DNA of 64,000 nt from Ooceraea biroi. Lineage: Eukaryota > Arthropoda > Insecta > Hymenoptera > Formicidae. Below the pieces are notes generated by a model that worked only from the letters and a program-made list of their open reading frames with translations, was not told the origin of the DNA and made no database searches. Shown piece after piece: positions 52,701 to 63,300 of this stretch; within the stretch, counting starts at the first letter, position 1; every line of letters begins with the position of its first letter. The stretch spans positions 12,348,663-12,412,662 of the forward strand of contig NC_039509.1 of NCBI RefSeq assembly GCF_003672135.1, in the 5' to 3' direction. The position numbers were made by a program, and so were the translations under genes.

Positions 52701-55700
52701 ACCCCTCCTTGCGCCACGGATTTCGTTGCTCGAACGATTCTTTCGCCGCAAATTGCGGCGTTGAGATAATTTCCATTTTTGCGTATTACGCTTATTGCTC
52801 CGCTTCGACGCAAAGTCTACGTAAAAGGATCAACTCGAGGCTTTACTTGTATAATCGTATAATGTCTTGTAACGTGTGTGTGTGTGTGTGACATGTGTGA
52901 ATTGTGCCGAACGTAGGTTGCGTACATAAAATAGTAAATACGTGTCGTGATAATGAAAATTTATCAAGATTAATAAAGTTAATCGTTTTTATATGTTCAC
53001 AAGGGAATAATTTTGTACACCAATCATGGAGATTGATTAAATTATTATTTATATTTGGCAAGCTAACCGAGGTAAGAATGATGCCCGCACCGCGCGCGGT
53101 GCCCCTCGTTAATATTTTACGCGGCAGAGAAATGTGTTTGGTAACGCTGTAAAGATTTACATTAAGCAAACGTAAAGGCAAACTGCGGCCCGCGGTAATA
53201 TACGCGAAACGATTCGACTCGGAATGGAAACGAGAGTATTCAACGTACGGAAAGTCGCTATTTGTGATCGCAGCTTTGCGGTATTTTACCATACGTTTAG
53301 CGGACACACGGCCGTTGTGATAAAGACACTTTACTTTACGTTTTGCAGGCTACGGACCGCGCCGATTTACGACATTATGTTCCACGTTGAATAGATTGTA
53401 ACTTAAAGTACCTTTCCCATCGCCAGACATATTTACACATCGCCGTGGTGGATTTAATGAGTAGACTACCGACAGTAAATTCCGCGACGCGATAAAATAA
53501 ACCGGGACGAGATACGTTAATGCTGGCTAAACGTAGTTTTAGTGCCGTGCCGCGCAGCCTATGTTCGAACATGTCAATCGGCATTTGCAAAACAACTTCT
53601 AAGACTGCCCGGTGCAACATCGCGTCGCCGTTAACGCTCGCGTTCACCGGACGCCGCATTAACCCTCTTCTCTCGATCTTTTTCCCGCTATTGCTCGATG
53701 GAGAACACGAATGGGAAATTATTGGTCCGCCTATTCCGTACATTGTAAAAACGTTCGCGCTGCAAAATGATCAAACCTGAATCCGACGAGAGGAATAATC
53801 CTCTTCGCGCGCGCGGGGAGAATAAGCAACACCGTTATTTATGGCCGCGATTTATTGGCTACCGGAGTAACAGTAATTTACGTATGAGCGCGCGAGCAAG
53901 GAGAAGATGCCTCTCGCGAAATAATCGCGCTTTATCCGGGATGATTTAGTATCATCTCGTAAAATATTAAAGACGGATGTGCGCTCGCTCGCTCGCGCGT
54001 GCACGCTCGCAGATTCCTGCGCGATCGCGTGCGATACGAGGCGATACGCGTGAAACTAGCAGCGTGCGTTTTCCACGCGTGATTGGTGCGCTCGGGGACA
54101 CGGCAAGTTGCATGGCGAAATCGCCGGGAATACAAGCGCAAGGCTGGCATGAATTAAATAATCGAGGTTAATTTTACCTTGCAATGTCTTCTGAAATCGT
54201 CTTCGTCGAGTAGCGTCGCGATCATCCGTCGTTGCTGGCGCACGTCAACGAGTTACACGTTGCGTGTTAGAGAGAGGAAGCTCAAAATCATTGTCGCAAT
54301 AGCAATCATACGGTGTCAAAGATCAGGTGCTCTGGCCCGACTCTGGTGAAACAACAGCGAAGCGCAAACTAACGGCAAGTGGCATCATGTGCCGTGAGTA
54401 GTGTCTCTTGGAATAATCCTCGGTTGCTTTTTATTACGTAAGGAAAATGCTATCTTGCAGCTGCATCCAAGAAGCACATTTAAAATTGACTGCAAGAAAT
54501 TACTGATGTAATAAACATGCGCAAACATATACTTTTTATATGCTTTTCATTATTCTCCAATAAAAATAAACTTCAATGCACTCCAATCGAACTATTATAT
54601 CATTTTCTTGTACTCTGAATCTGATGAATCTATCGCAAACTGATGCAGGATTATGTACGAACGGAGCTAGGGTGTGTACGGCAGCTGTATTATTTTTTAA
54701 AATTGACCATAACATCCTCCTATCCTATTTGTCACATGCAATTAAGAGACGTCTGTAGATGTGCGTGTGTGCACACGCGGGTTGTCACAAATTCCTCCTA
54801 CCCACGGGGCTTGATTTGCAATCGATAGCGATTGCACGCATGGATAATGAGTTAGCGTAATGCATCATTGAACGCTCGCTCTTGCCGATGAAGAATATTT
54901 CTTTCGTTTTCTCCAACATGACGCAGCGGGACTTACATAAGCCGGCGAACCAAGGTATGCGTGCGTGTGTACGCGTGTCCGCGTGTGCGGCCAGTTACGT
55001 AATGCTCCAAATTTATCACTTTCTCACGTCGTTCCATAAAGGATTCGCTAGCCTTCCATAGCCTTCCTGTGCGTTCGCTGCTGCTAGGGGACCTCATAAA
55101 TATTAATACGGTAGAGTAAGTAGCTATGCGGAGTAAGGCCACGCGCTCAATAAGGCCGCCTACTATCGGGACCCGACGTGTAATGTCCCCCAACTGTTAC
55201 GGAGACATCGAAAAGCGAGAATTCATGCAGAAAACGCGTACATGTATTCTCAATTAGTGTGCGAGCGCGTTTCTCGGGACACACCGTTCGCATTAAAATT
55301 CTCATCGCCTTTGCGTGTGTGTATGTGTGTGCTCCTCATTCGTCAGGGTGAACTACGGTTTCGATCTTGTTACGTACATCGATAATATATTGTTTTTGTA
55401 TAAATTTAATTATTAATTTACGACGTTGCGTTCGCTGAGTTAATATCCACGCGGACGGAAAAGCCGATATTGCAAACTAAATTACTCTGTTATTCGAAAT
55501 GTTACACTGATATCTAATAAACTAATCTGATGTCTAATTGACCCTCTCACCCCTAACGCTGACTACAGTCGTTATGAAATGGTCTATGCACTAATACAAG
55601 TTTAAATAAATCATCATTTTTATGTAAATTCCACTTTCTTTTTGAACAGGCGAGATATATTTTTAATGCAATGAGTTAAAACAATGCAAGTAAATAAAAA

Positions 55701-58700
55701 ACATGATTCTATTGCTCAGATGAATAACACTAGCAATTTATATTGCCATACTCTATAACTGCTATTCTATCGTAGCGAAAGGATTAAATAAATATTGGAC
55801 GAACGTATTGTAGCATCTCAGCGAAACAAATTAACAGCCTCAAATCCGTCTACATCATCGTTCGATTCAAGGAAAAAACGCGCACAGCTTGTTAGCCCAA
55901 TTTGCAGACCGTTCGATGGAATATTGAATTTGTCGCTTCGACTGAGAGGCATCCTTGAGAATCGCACACGCGAAATTAATGCGCGACATTAAAACCTGCA
56001 TTTGGTTCATCTCAGTTTGAGCGAAGCGGAATTTCCGCTGTGCAGTCGTGTGCTAGTCGAGGAACGAGGGTTGAGGCACTAAAGGTCGCAACGCTAGTGA
56101 TAACAAATGATAATCAGTGGGATGTGCGATAAACAATGCGGATACCGCCCATGAAGCGGGTGCAGCTTCTCGTTAATTAGATTTTTTGATTAACTATATA
56201 AAGCTTGAAAGCGCGCGCCGTGCGCTGCAGCAAAGGTAGTCGCTCTCGCACGTGTTGAACTCTCGTGCGCACGTACACGTGTGCAACGCGTGCGTGTTTG
56301 CGGATCCAGTGCATTCCTCCTCGTAATAGGCGGACCCTGAGGTCTGGAACTTTTCGTTCCACGATACATTTCGGACCGAGCGAGAGAGTCGCTCTCCGTG
56401 CAGTGCGTTAACCCTTAAAGCGTCGTGCCTTGCCGACTGGAAGGCAAGGCAATCTACTTTATGCTTGATAAAAATAATTAGAAAGTGATCCCAGATCCGT
56501 GTATAATTACAGAAGACATTTTTAAAACGTAGGAGTTGTCGCACAGGTTGACATGTAATTAATAATTCTGCGTTTTTTAAATTTTAAGATCGGTATAATT
56601 ATTTTTTTTAAGACTTTTAAAGCTGACTTGTATGATTTGTTTTAAGTTAAATAATACACAAGAAGTAATGTGTGTCAGTCCCAAAATAAAAACACGCGCT
56701 TTCGAATTCTATTACAGATAAATTTGCGACTGAAGAACGCTCTCGCTTTCGAACGATCGCACTTTCACGTTACTTTTGTTGCCGCGATATTTTTGTTGGA
56801 CGACGATGAAATCGAGAAACTCGTTTGCATTCGTTACTGTGACTTGTTCCAGCCGCCTCGAGAAACGCGTAACACCACTATTCGAAAAGACGAGAAAAAT
56901 TCGTCTGCTTTGGTGTGCAAGTTGTTCCGTTCGTGATCTCTCAAACGAGTTGCATGTTTCGTTGGAAAATGCGAGAGAATGTCCGCGGGGAGTAGAGAAG
57001 TAGGAAATAGGAAGAGATAATGCAGATAATGAGAAATGAATAAATGCTCAGATAAATAACTGTAGCATATAATATATATTATTTGGTTAATTCCCTGATG
57101 GCCGAGTCGCATAACGTTCGCGTAAAGATTGCGGGAAGCAATTAGCGGTCTCGCTAATGCTACGCTATGTAATAAGTTAGAAATAGCATAGCTGTAAATA
57201 TGTACGTTAAGCACAGAGATTCGTTTGCGATATAATCGCACACGATGGAAATCGCCGAAGAACGTGATGTCCGTAAGTAGTTGCGCGAACGTTCAATTCT
57301 TCTTATCTTCCCTTTTATATTAAATGCAATAAATAAATATGTAAAATGACAAAGTATTCTCAAATATTTTAATTTAAATGATGATTCTAATTCTTTGATT
57401 TCCTGCGGTGTTACGGTAAAAAGAAAAAAATGATTGACGCAGCGTATCGCGAGAATAGATCATTTCTCCAAAAATGAGAAACATCTCCACATTTGTTTAC
57501 TATAAAAGAGCGCTAATATAATTTTCACTTTTTTGCTGTAACGGGTCTCCAAGGTTTCTGAATGATATATGCACCTATGTGAAAAATATAAATCGATTTT
57601 ACATATTCATTACTATAATAAGTTGCAGTTGCAATTGCAACGTGATTTGAATCGGTATAGCAGAAGTCGTTTTTTGTTCAATGATTTATGTATTTATGAT
57701 TTTGTCTCTTGTTCGACCGTAACATTTAAATATTATGTACATTAGCAAAGCGAGCAAACAAAAGGAAGATGGATAACAGCCGGTACGAGCTTATCAAATC
57801 ATCGAACGTTTTTCTTAAATTCCTTTTTGGACGTTTAATCAGTTGATGCGTCTATACTATACCGGATCAACGTCGTTTGTTTATTGCAACCAACGGTCTT
57901 TATCTTCGTCGAATTAATTAATACGTATGCATCGAAGGTATCGGTTTCCCTTGATTTATAGAGCTTGCGTTTTACATTTGTTATTCGACTTGATATTTAT
58001 CGCTTCTTGACTTTGTTGATGCTGCCCTTGTTACAATGAGATGAAAAAATACGATAGCTTCTTCAAAAAGATACAGTGAGAGATTTCTCTCGGGATCGAA
58101 ATTTGCATAAAGAGGATATCTCAGACAACAACGTATTTCCTTTTATCCATGGATGTTTTGCATAATTTATAGTCAACTATTTTTAACTAAAATTAAAATA
58201 TCGCTTACATTATAAATGATCAAGAAAATTTAAACAAATCTTATATCTAATCAAAATTAAATAGCATTTTGACAAAGACTTCGATTCAAATGTAAGATAT
58301 AATTGTGTATATTAGAATATAATGTGTCACAAAATCGAATAAAATTTCTGTTTAGAAAATTCAATTTCTAATTTAATTAAAACTTCTGTAAATGAAGACG
58401 CAAATACTTTACATTTTTTATTTAAAGAATTATAATTTTTGAAATCTCTCTAAGGATGTTTAAATATCAATGATTACTCTGATATATCATAATCATGCCG
58501 TGATGCATACTTCGAGGAATGAAATCTCTTCTGGCTGCTAATACAGTGTCATAACATTAAATAGTTTTTCATTCTCCGTAACAATTAAGTGTAACAATCG
58601 AGTAACTGAGAAGAAGAACGAGGTGAGACATATCATACTGTCATCGTGGGAAATTGCGCAGGAAAAGTTCTCAACCTTCTCAGCCACATCGCTCATCTTC

Positions 58701-59055
58701 CTAGACACACGTAATATTTACACGAGGGAGAATTGTTTAGCACGAATGTATCAAAAGTACTTCTCCCTGCGAAATCGAAATCTTCCCGTCTGACGGTACT
58801 TCGATATCTACAGATCCCATCCACTCGAAACTTCTGAATACTAACTCGATTTCCCGCGGAACGATGTTCGGTTTGACGAAGCATCCGCGTGCGGACGCGC
58901 GGGTGTTCCGGCGCGCTTCCGCTGTTTGAAACGGCGGAAGAATTCCGCCGCTTAGACAGTTCCGCGTTACTTACCAGGCCGACGCTGAGCGCCACCAGGA
59001 ACCAGCAGCATGCCGCCGCCAGCGTCGTCGTCGTCGTCGACAGAGGCTTCCTCAT
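31520..59055 (-). CDS. ZP-domain type I membrane protein, nine coding exons (~441 aa)
   Basis: In transcript order the exons are 59055-58975, 37929-37693, 36646-36534, 35196-35087, 34958-34880, 34294-34158, 33744-33598, 32422-32200 and 31718-31520. All phases match. Residues 1-30 form a signal peptide. The ZP-N half carries the expected four cysteines (C45, C74, C100, C135); the ZP-C half has C190, C208, C246, C251, C255 and C260. One transmembrane helix lies at about 315-338, followed by a 100-residue cytoplasmic tail. A dibasic KR at 300-301 between ZP and membrane could be a cleavage site. Sequons include N57, N79, N106, N145, N169 and N197. Insect proteins of this layout polymerise in the apical extracellular matrix and tie cells to cuticle. 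I do not recognise which family member this is (it does not read like dusky or miniature), so no symbol is given. Joining the first exon across 21 kb is inferred from phase and signal-peptide completion; another small exon could lie between. Confidence 0.88.
32200..32422 (-). CDS. ZP protein exon 8: transmembrane helix and inner juxtamembrane region
   Basis: The acceptor TTCATTTCCAG precedes TTGTACAAAC. After a short ectodomain stub it encodes a 24-residue hydrophobic helix (begins LWLLWLAVALG, ends INIFL), then a Cys-rich turn CSAMTCSCTRT that could be palmitoylated, then acidic and tyrosine-containing EDYDPYRSWHGSQYGS. The donor is GTTTGA (non-consensus but in phase), with an arginine codon split AG|G. 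Confidence 0.9.
33598..33744 (-). CDS. ZP protein exon 7: end of ZP-C and juxtamembrane stalk
   Basis: The acceptor TTTGCTTAG precedes GGAGCTGCGG. It encodes SCGTPVCEGDKEELIKGG with the last two ZP-C cysteines, then a Ser/Gly-rich stalk and SVFVLQPGEKR. The KR pair sits where ZP proteins often carry a proprotein-convertase site, but it is dibasic rather than a full R-x-x-R. The donor is GTAAGT. Confidence 0.92.
34158..34294 (-). CDS. ZP protein exon 6: ZP-C
   Basis: The acceptor TTTATTGTGAAG has a weak pyrimidine tract but is in phase. It encodes CPVEARMTKFIYDRSTGMA and FRFADSSEVHFQCDIAVCR, matching the ZP-C sequence in which the FRF element precedes a CDI-x-VC motif. The glycine codon is split G|GG at donor GTAAAT. 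Confidence 0.93.
34880..34958 (-). CDS. ZP protein exon 5: ZP-C core cysteine motif
   Basis: The acceptor CAATTTGCAG precedes GAACATACG. It encodes TYGIRVKNCFAFNKLNSS and QLIDDK, the classic ZP-C segment around C190. The glycine codon is split GG|C at donor GTAAGC. Only 79 bp, so it is too short to be seen as an ORF. Confidence 0.92.
35087..35196 (-). CDS. ZP protein exon 4: ZP-N/ZP-C linker and start of ZP-C
   Basis: The acceptor TTTTTTGCATAG is at the high end. It encodes NETSLVSLRLLDGDVRVQEA and YGHNYTLRAEISRPD, leaving one base of a glycine codon. The donor is the unusual GTTCGT. It is accepted because the join gives RPDGTYGIRVKNCFAFN, the expected ZP-C motif, with no alternative that keeps phase. 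Confidence 0.88.
36534..36646 (-). CDS. ZP protein exon 3: end of ZP-N
   Basis: The acceptor TAATATTGCAG precedes CACACGGAG. It encodes HTEERSIPIAVRIHKTLELA and DDKFYVITCGKAGFKNA, holding the fourth ZP-N cysteine (C135). The last two bases start a lysine codon finished in the next exon. The donor is GTAAGT. Confidence 0.93.
37693..37929 (-). CDS. ZP protein exon 2: first part of ZP-N
   Basis: On the - strand the acceptor CCTTGATTGCAG precedes GCAGCCGGA. It encodes TVTATCKGGFMTIRVNLNQS, the canonical ZP-N opening with its first cysteine, then C74 and C100 and EYCGVLVNN. The donor is GTGAGT in phase 0. It is exactly 79 codons. Confidence 0.93.
44195..44273. repeat. GCATC/GCCATC-type microsatellite
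   Basis: A degenerate run of GCCATC, then GCATC and GTATC units lies inside the 21 kb ZP intron. The pentamer phase shifts several times, typical of slippage. The ORFs crossing it (rich in RIAS-type repeats) are products of the repeat. Confidence 0.8.
52874..52890. repeat. (GT)n microsatellite in ZP intron
   Basis: A 17-base alternating GT run lies just upstream of the second copy of an 18 bp direct repeat (52903-52920). Confidence 0.9.
58975..59055 (-). CDS. ZP protein exon 1: start codon and signal peptide
   Basis: The ATG is at 59055-59053, the only in-frame ATG before the hydrophobic run. It encodes MRKPLSTTTTTLAAAC and then CWFLVALSVGL, 27 codons exactly, followed by donor GTAAGT in phase 0. 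The threonine run comes from an ACG repeat. The next coding exon also enters in phase 0 and begins AAGQLL, which completes a normal signal-peptidase site. Without that exon the open frame runs on into what looks like intron. Confidence 0.78.
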
Positions 59056-59305
59056 CGCGACGGTCACTCTTGTGCAGGATGACCCGCGCCCGCGCCTACT
59101 GACACTGCGTCGTAGAGCGTGTCTCGCACTCTCGTCGAAGGACCCGCCGAAGGCCAGTCTCTCACGTCACATTTTCCTCGTTCCTCGAGAAGAGTCTCAT
59201 CGTATCTGTCCGCCGGGGTACCGGTGACGGTATGACGCGACAAGTCGGCGCGACCGCGATCACTCGCCACGAGGCGTGCCACGAGACCGTTCTTCTCTCT
59301 TGTGG

Positions 59306-59338
59306 CACGCACGCACGCACGTTTGCACGCACGCACGC
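59306..59338. repeat. CACG tetranucleotide repeat upstream of the ZP start
   Basis: Two runs of CACG (59306-59321 and 59326-59338) are separated by TTTG. They lie in the CpG-rich leader of the ZP gene and create the Arg/Ala/Cys-rich shadow ORFs there. Confidence 0.85.
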
Positions 59339-60228
59339 CCTTGCACACGCGCGCTCTTGGTACCGCCGCTCTTGGCGCTGCAACGAGGTCGTGGAGCAAG
59401 ATTGCCTGGTAGTGTCTTCGGCACGGCCGCAACGAGGAAGATCGCTGGCGGGTGTTAGACTGGCGCAATAATGACTGCGCTCGTCGAGCTGCTGCTTCCC
59501 AGGGACGCTCAGGTGTTCGGCTTTCTGGTGGGGATAAAGGTGGCCGTAGTGGCCATTCCCTCTTCATCCGACGCGGCGTATACGCGATGCGGACATTCAT
59601 GTCTCCGAGTTCGGCTCGGTCGTCGGTTGGTTGCTGGTACTGTCGTGAGAGGACGGTACGCGGCGAGCAAGCGGTAGGCAATCGCGCACTCTGATGTACC
59701 AGCTGGATGACTGTCCTGGATGAACAAGTTGGGGTCAACGCTGTCAGAGCACTGCTGACAGCAGCGCGGCGGCATTGGAGCATTGAAGAGCGTTTTTTAA
59801 TGAAATAATGATTTTATAACTGCGTGTGGAAATAATGGAGGTGGCTAAAACGTGGATATAATAAGAGGAAGATGATGATGCTGATGGCAAAATTGTAGGT
59901 CGCAAGGCACGCAGGCAGCATTTAATTATTCCAAAAGTTTTGCACTCCTTTATTGATCTATCTTTACTTATCTCCTTTATTTCTTTATTGATATATTTAT
60001 GAATTATATTATATTGAAAGAATTTTGCCGCCTGCATGCAGGTTCTAGCTTTTTGACTACACAGAATCAAGTGACAGTACACAAATTTTCAGTAAATACT
60101 AAATTATGTTTGATCATCCCTGAAAAATATAAAAAATTAATATAAAATGATAGTACACTTTTTCGATATGTCGATATTCTGAATTAATAATTTAAAATTA
60201 AAATAATTAATTAAACAAATTTTGAAGC

Positions 60229-60234
60229 AAAAAA
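60229..60234 (-). terminator. RNA polymerase III T-run terminator after the 5S copy
   Basis: Six T on the - strand start five bases past the 3' end of the 5S sequence. This is the usual distance and form of a polymerase III stop and suggests the copy came from DNA of a genuine 5S unit rather than from reverse-transcribed RNA alone. Confidence 0.65.
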
Positions 60235-60239
60235 TAAGG

Positions 60240-60358
60240 ACCAACGGTACACAGTGTTCCCAAGTGGTCACCCATCAAAGTACTAACTATGCCCAACGCT
60301 GATTGACTTCAGTGATCGGACGAGAACTGGTATATTGCAGCGTGATATGACTGTTGGT
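60240..60358 (-). rRNA. Diverged 5S rRNA gene or pseudogene
   Basis: The - strand reads as 119 bases of 5S rRNA with the diagnostic segments AGTTCTCGTCCGATCACTGA and TTAGTACTTTGATGGGTGAC, then TGGGAACAC, in the right order and spacing. The box C region of the internal promoter is nearly intact. Many differences from insect 5S consensus are transitions, as expected for an ageing copy. Yet stem I still pairs: ACCAAC at the 5' end with GTTGGT at the 3' end, including a G-C to A-U swap at the closing pair. It may be a dispersed pseudogene or a variant gene. No 5S-derived SINE body was recognised beside it. Confidence 0.88.
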
Positions 60359-63300
60359 GACATTAAAAGCCGTACTCATTTGTAATATGACATATACAAC
60401 CATTATCTCGCTTAGACAGTCTCCAAAGTGATGATAACAATATTTACTTACCTGATGACGTCACAGAGGAACCTCAACCCTTTCAATACTCATCCCACGA
60501 GCATACAATACGTATGGAATTAATTAAGTTATTAAATATAAATCCTATAAACTGTGAAAATAATGAAATCCGATGTACACTTAAGCTTTAAGCGCACCGC
60601 TAAAGATAATAAAAACTAAAACTGACACAAACGATGTCAACTGAAACCGGTTAGGAAGATTTAAAAATTGTAACAAACGACCCGCGTAGCTTGAGCTAGA
60701 CTGGTTGATCTATCGCGATTAAAAGAAGCGCACGAATCTTTGAAGGGCGCCTATCAGGTTTCGAGAATAATGCAGCTTCTCTTATTGAACCCCGACGCGC
60801 GAGACATTCAATCTGACTACCATTCACTGCTTCTTCTCAGGATAGTGCTCAAGGCGTCATGAAGGGAACAAAGGCTCCGTCTGATAGACAATAAAAGCGA
60901 CAAGTGCAATCATTCGCGAGTAATGTGCTACCGCGTCCACTGCACGCGAGAGCTACCGATCGTGATCAGTGATGAGAGACATCGTATTCGACTCTCGAGG
61001 CTAAGTCGATCAATCATATATCCAGATCGCATCGGGAGCTGAAAATAAGAACAACCAATGTTCTCCTCGCTTAAGCGGCAGAAGAAAAGCGATATATAAG
61101 ACACCAGTCCTTTTAATACCAGCATATCGTGACACTGGTCGTTCTAGTTTCCATTTATTAGCACCGATTGTTTCATTTTTCAATAATGACACGTGACATT
61201 ATTTATTTCAGCTTCAGAACAGTATCTTGACTGCACGGAAGTCATTTTTACGTTTCTTGTATTAAATGAAACATGAATGACTGTTTTATTTGTGAAATAA
61301 AAATAATTGCAAATATAATAATTAAATTAAATTAATTAAATATTTCGTATATTTTCTCTTTTTCATTTTCTCCTAAACCTTTTTATTTTGTGTAGAATAT
61401 CAATTTTAGATATTTGTTGCATCACACGCACTTGATCGTGGAGCGAAAAAGTTGCTCGCTATTTCTTCAAAACGAGAGGTGAAGCAGATTTACTGCGATG
61501 TTACTTTATATCCGCGATATCTCTTATCCTGAGCGGATTATTCGCAACGAAGCAAAGAGTCTGACAGCGCAAAACCATCTTACTGCTCTTCCGTCTGCGT
61601 CTGGCGTACTTGTCGAGTGGTATTCGAGGAGGAACATCATCGCGTATCGATTGAAGTTTTCTTAAAACGAACAGGCGCCTCAGCTACGTTCTTTGAATGC
61701 GAAGAATGTGAGCGTTCTATATTGGATCACGTCGTTCCTATTTGCGCACGGAGTTTTAATAAAATATTTATAAAAATGTTACATTCTTCATGATGTCGCT
61801 TGACACTCATTCTTTACTGTTAAATATAATTTTACATCATTGATGAACTTTCCTCTCTACCAAAATCTTTATAAGCATCTTTTATAAGTATTTTTCACAT
61901 ATACCAATTCCAATTCCAATTAATATTATATCTTGCACCTTTTTAATATAATATTAATTTTATTATGATTATATTTTATTATAATTTCCCGTGTAATAAA
62001 ATCTTACGATGCTACTGTGCTTTGTGCAGATACTACTCAAGAAACAACTGCAATATCTGTCTTTCAAACTTTTGCTTCGCGTTTCTCTCGCGTATTCCTT
62101 TGAAAAGACATGTCAGAATAAAGTAACTCTAGCTACTCCCCTCCTCCTATGTCGATTTTTCAAAGACGGAATTTTTCAATATCAACTTCGATAAGCGACA
62201 GATTTGTAGTTGCTGATAGATTTCCTGTCAAACGCGAGACATCGAACTCCGCGTTCTCAATATAACGCCCCTACATCCATTCAATCCTGACTACGCGTTT
62301 GCGTACACTCCTCCGAATATCTTCTCCCCAGTCGTCCAAACTGAAAGGAAGTCATTCGTTCATCATTGATTCGCTACCCTCATACGCTCCCAAAAAAAGT
62401 CATCCTCGTCACGAAGTCACTCTTTCCCTTCCTTTCGCAGCTCTTAATGGACGTCGCGAGTCTCGAAAGGGTGCTAGAGTACGTGCGAGCAAGTTTAATC
62501 TCCAGTCGGCAAGTAGGCGGACCGTGTTTGACGTGCACCGAACAATCTCGCACAAATACCAACAGACAGGTTGCGCGAGGGTTGCTCCCTTTTTTGCTGC
62601 TCCCCTTCCGTTCCTTTCCCCGTGAGCTCACTGTCCAGCTCGCGGAAAGTTGCACGAGGAGGTGCGCGAGCCCCGTGAGCACCACTGGAGGGGCGCAGGG
62701 GGTTCGGTGAACGATAAGGGGTTGCGCAGGCGCCGGCGTATCGACCAGAGTAGCCCTCCGGGCGACACCCTCGCGATTCTCCGCCGGCCTCACTGCTTCA
62801 TCGGCAAACTAGTGGGTAGTACACGCACGCGACACAGGTAAGTGCCCCCGGCTTGAGTGCAGCACGAGTTTTTCACATCGGGTCGAGTTCTCCTCAGCTT
62901 CTTTGCGTGTCTTGTAAAAAGAACCTCTACCCTGCTAAATCATCGTCGTACTTACCACCACCGAAAAATAGGGGATTCCGCGTTTGGTCTTTAAGTAAAT
63001 TCAGCTCGCCGGTTCGGCTCCGTGGAGTACACGAAGTGACAGGCTGGTGGCGCGCACCACCTTCACGTGACCGTCGTCTTTCCGTGCAGGGTAGTTTCCC
63101 GATGCCACCCTCGCGGTAGTTCTTCGCCGTCGCTCTCGATAGTCGCTGCCGATAGCGTTGCCGTTAAGGTTCGCGCGAATCACGTCGTTGTCGCAGAAAT
63201 TCGAAGACCAGGAACAATCGAATCGGTGCATTCGAGCGTTCGGCGATCGATTATCGAGCGGAGGCCCGAATTAACGTCCTCACGGGGGCAAGATCGTCGA

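Larger units (their letters stand above)
37930..58974. other. 21 kb first intron of the ZP gene
   Basis: It is bounded by donor GTAAGT (- strand) after 58975 and by an acceptor before 37929. It contains CpG-rich blocks (about 38.0-38.8, 39.3-39.7, 41.0-41.6, 43.7-44.5, 47.7-49.2, 50.3-51.1 and 52.0-52.8 kb) between AT-rich stretches. ORFs of 100-160 codons occur in these blocks but are unsupported, often on both strands at once. A long first intron with such blocks commonly holds enhancers; none can be named from sequence alone. Confidence 0.65.
59056..60239 (-). promoter_or_regulatory. CpG-rich leader and probable promoter region of the ZP gene
   Basis: From 59056 to about 59780 the DNA is CpG-rich and lies directly 5' of the ZP start codon on the - strand, so it should contain 5' UTR and core promoter. 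No convincing TATA box was found. From about 59.8 kb on, the sequence is AT-rich without genes up to the 5S copy. Confidence 0.4.

Noticed and set aside
52843..53307. 154-codon - strand frame inside the ZP intron
   Set aside because: It crosses a GT microsatellite and a direct repeat and has no recognisable motif.
59306..59338. Regularly spaced CACG units considered as a CRISPR-like array
   Set aside because: Units are 4 bp with no spacers; a plain microsatellite in a eukaryotic genome.
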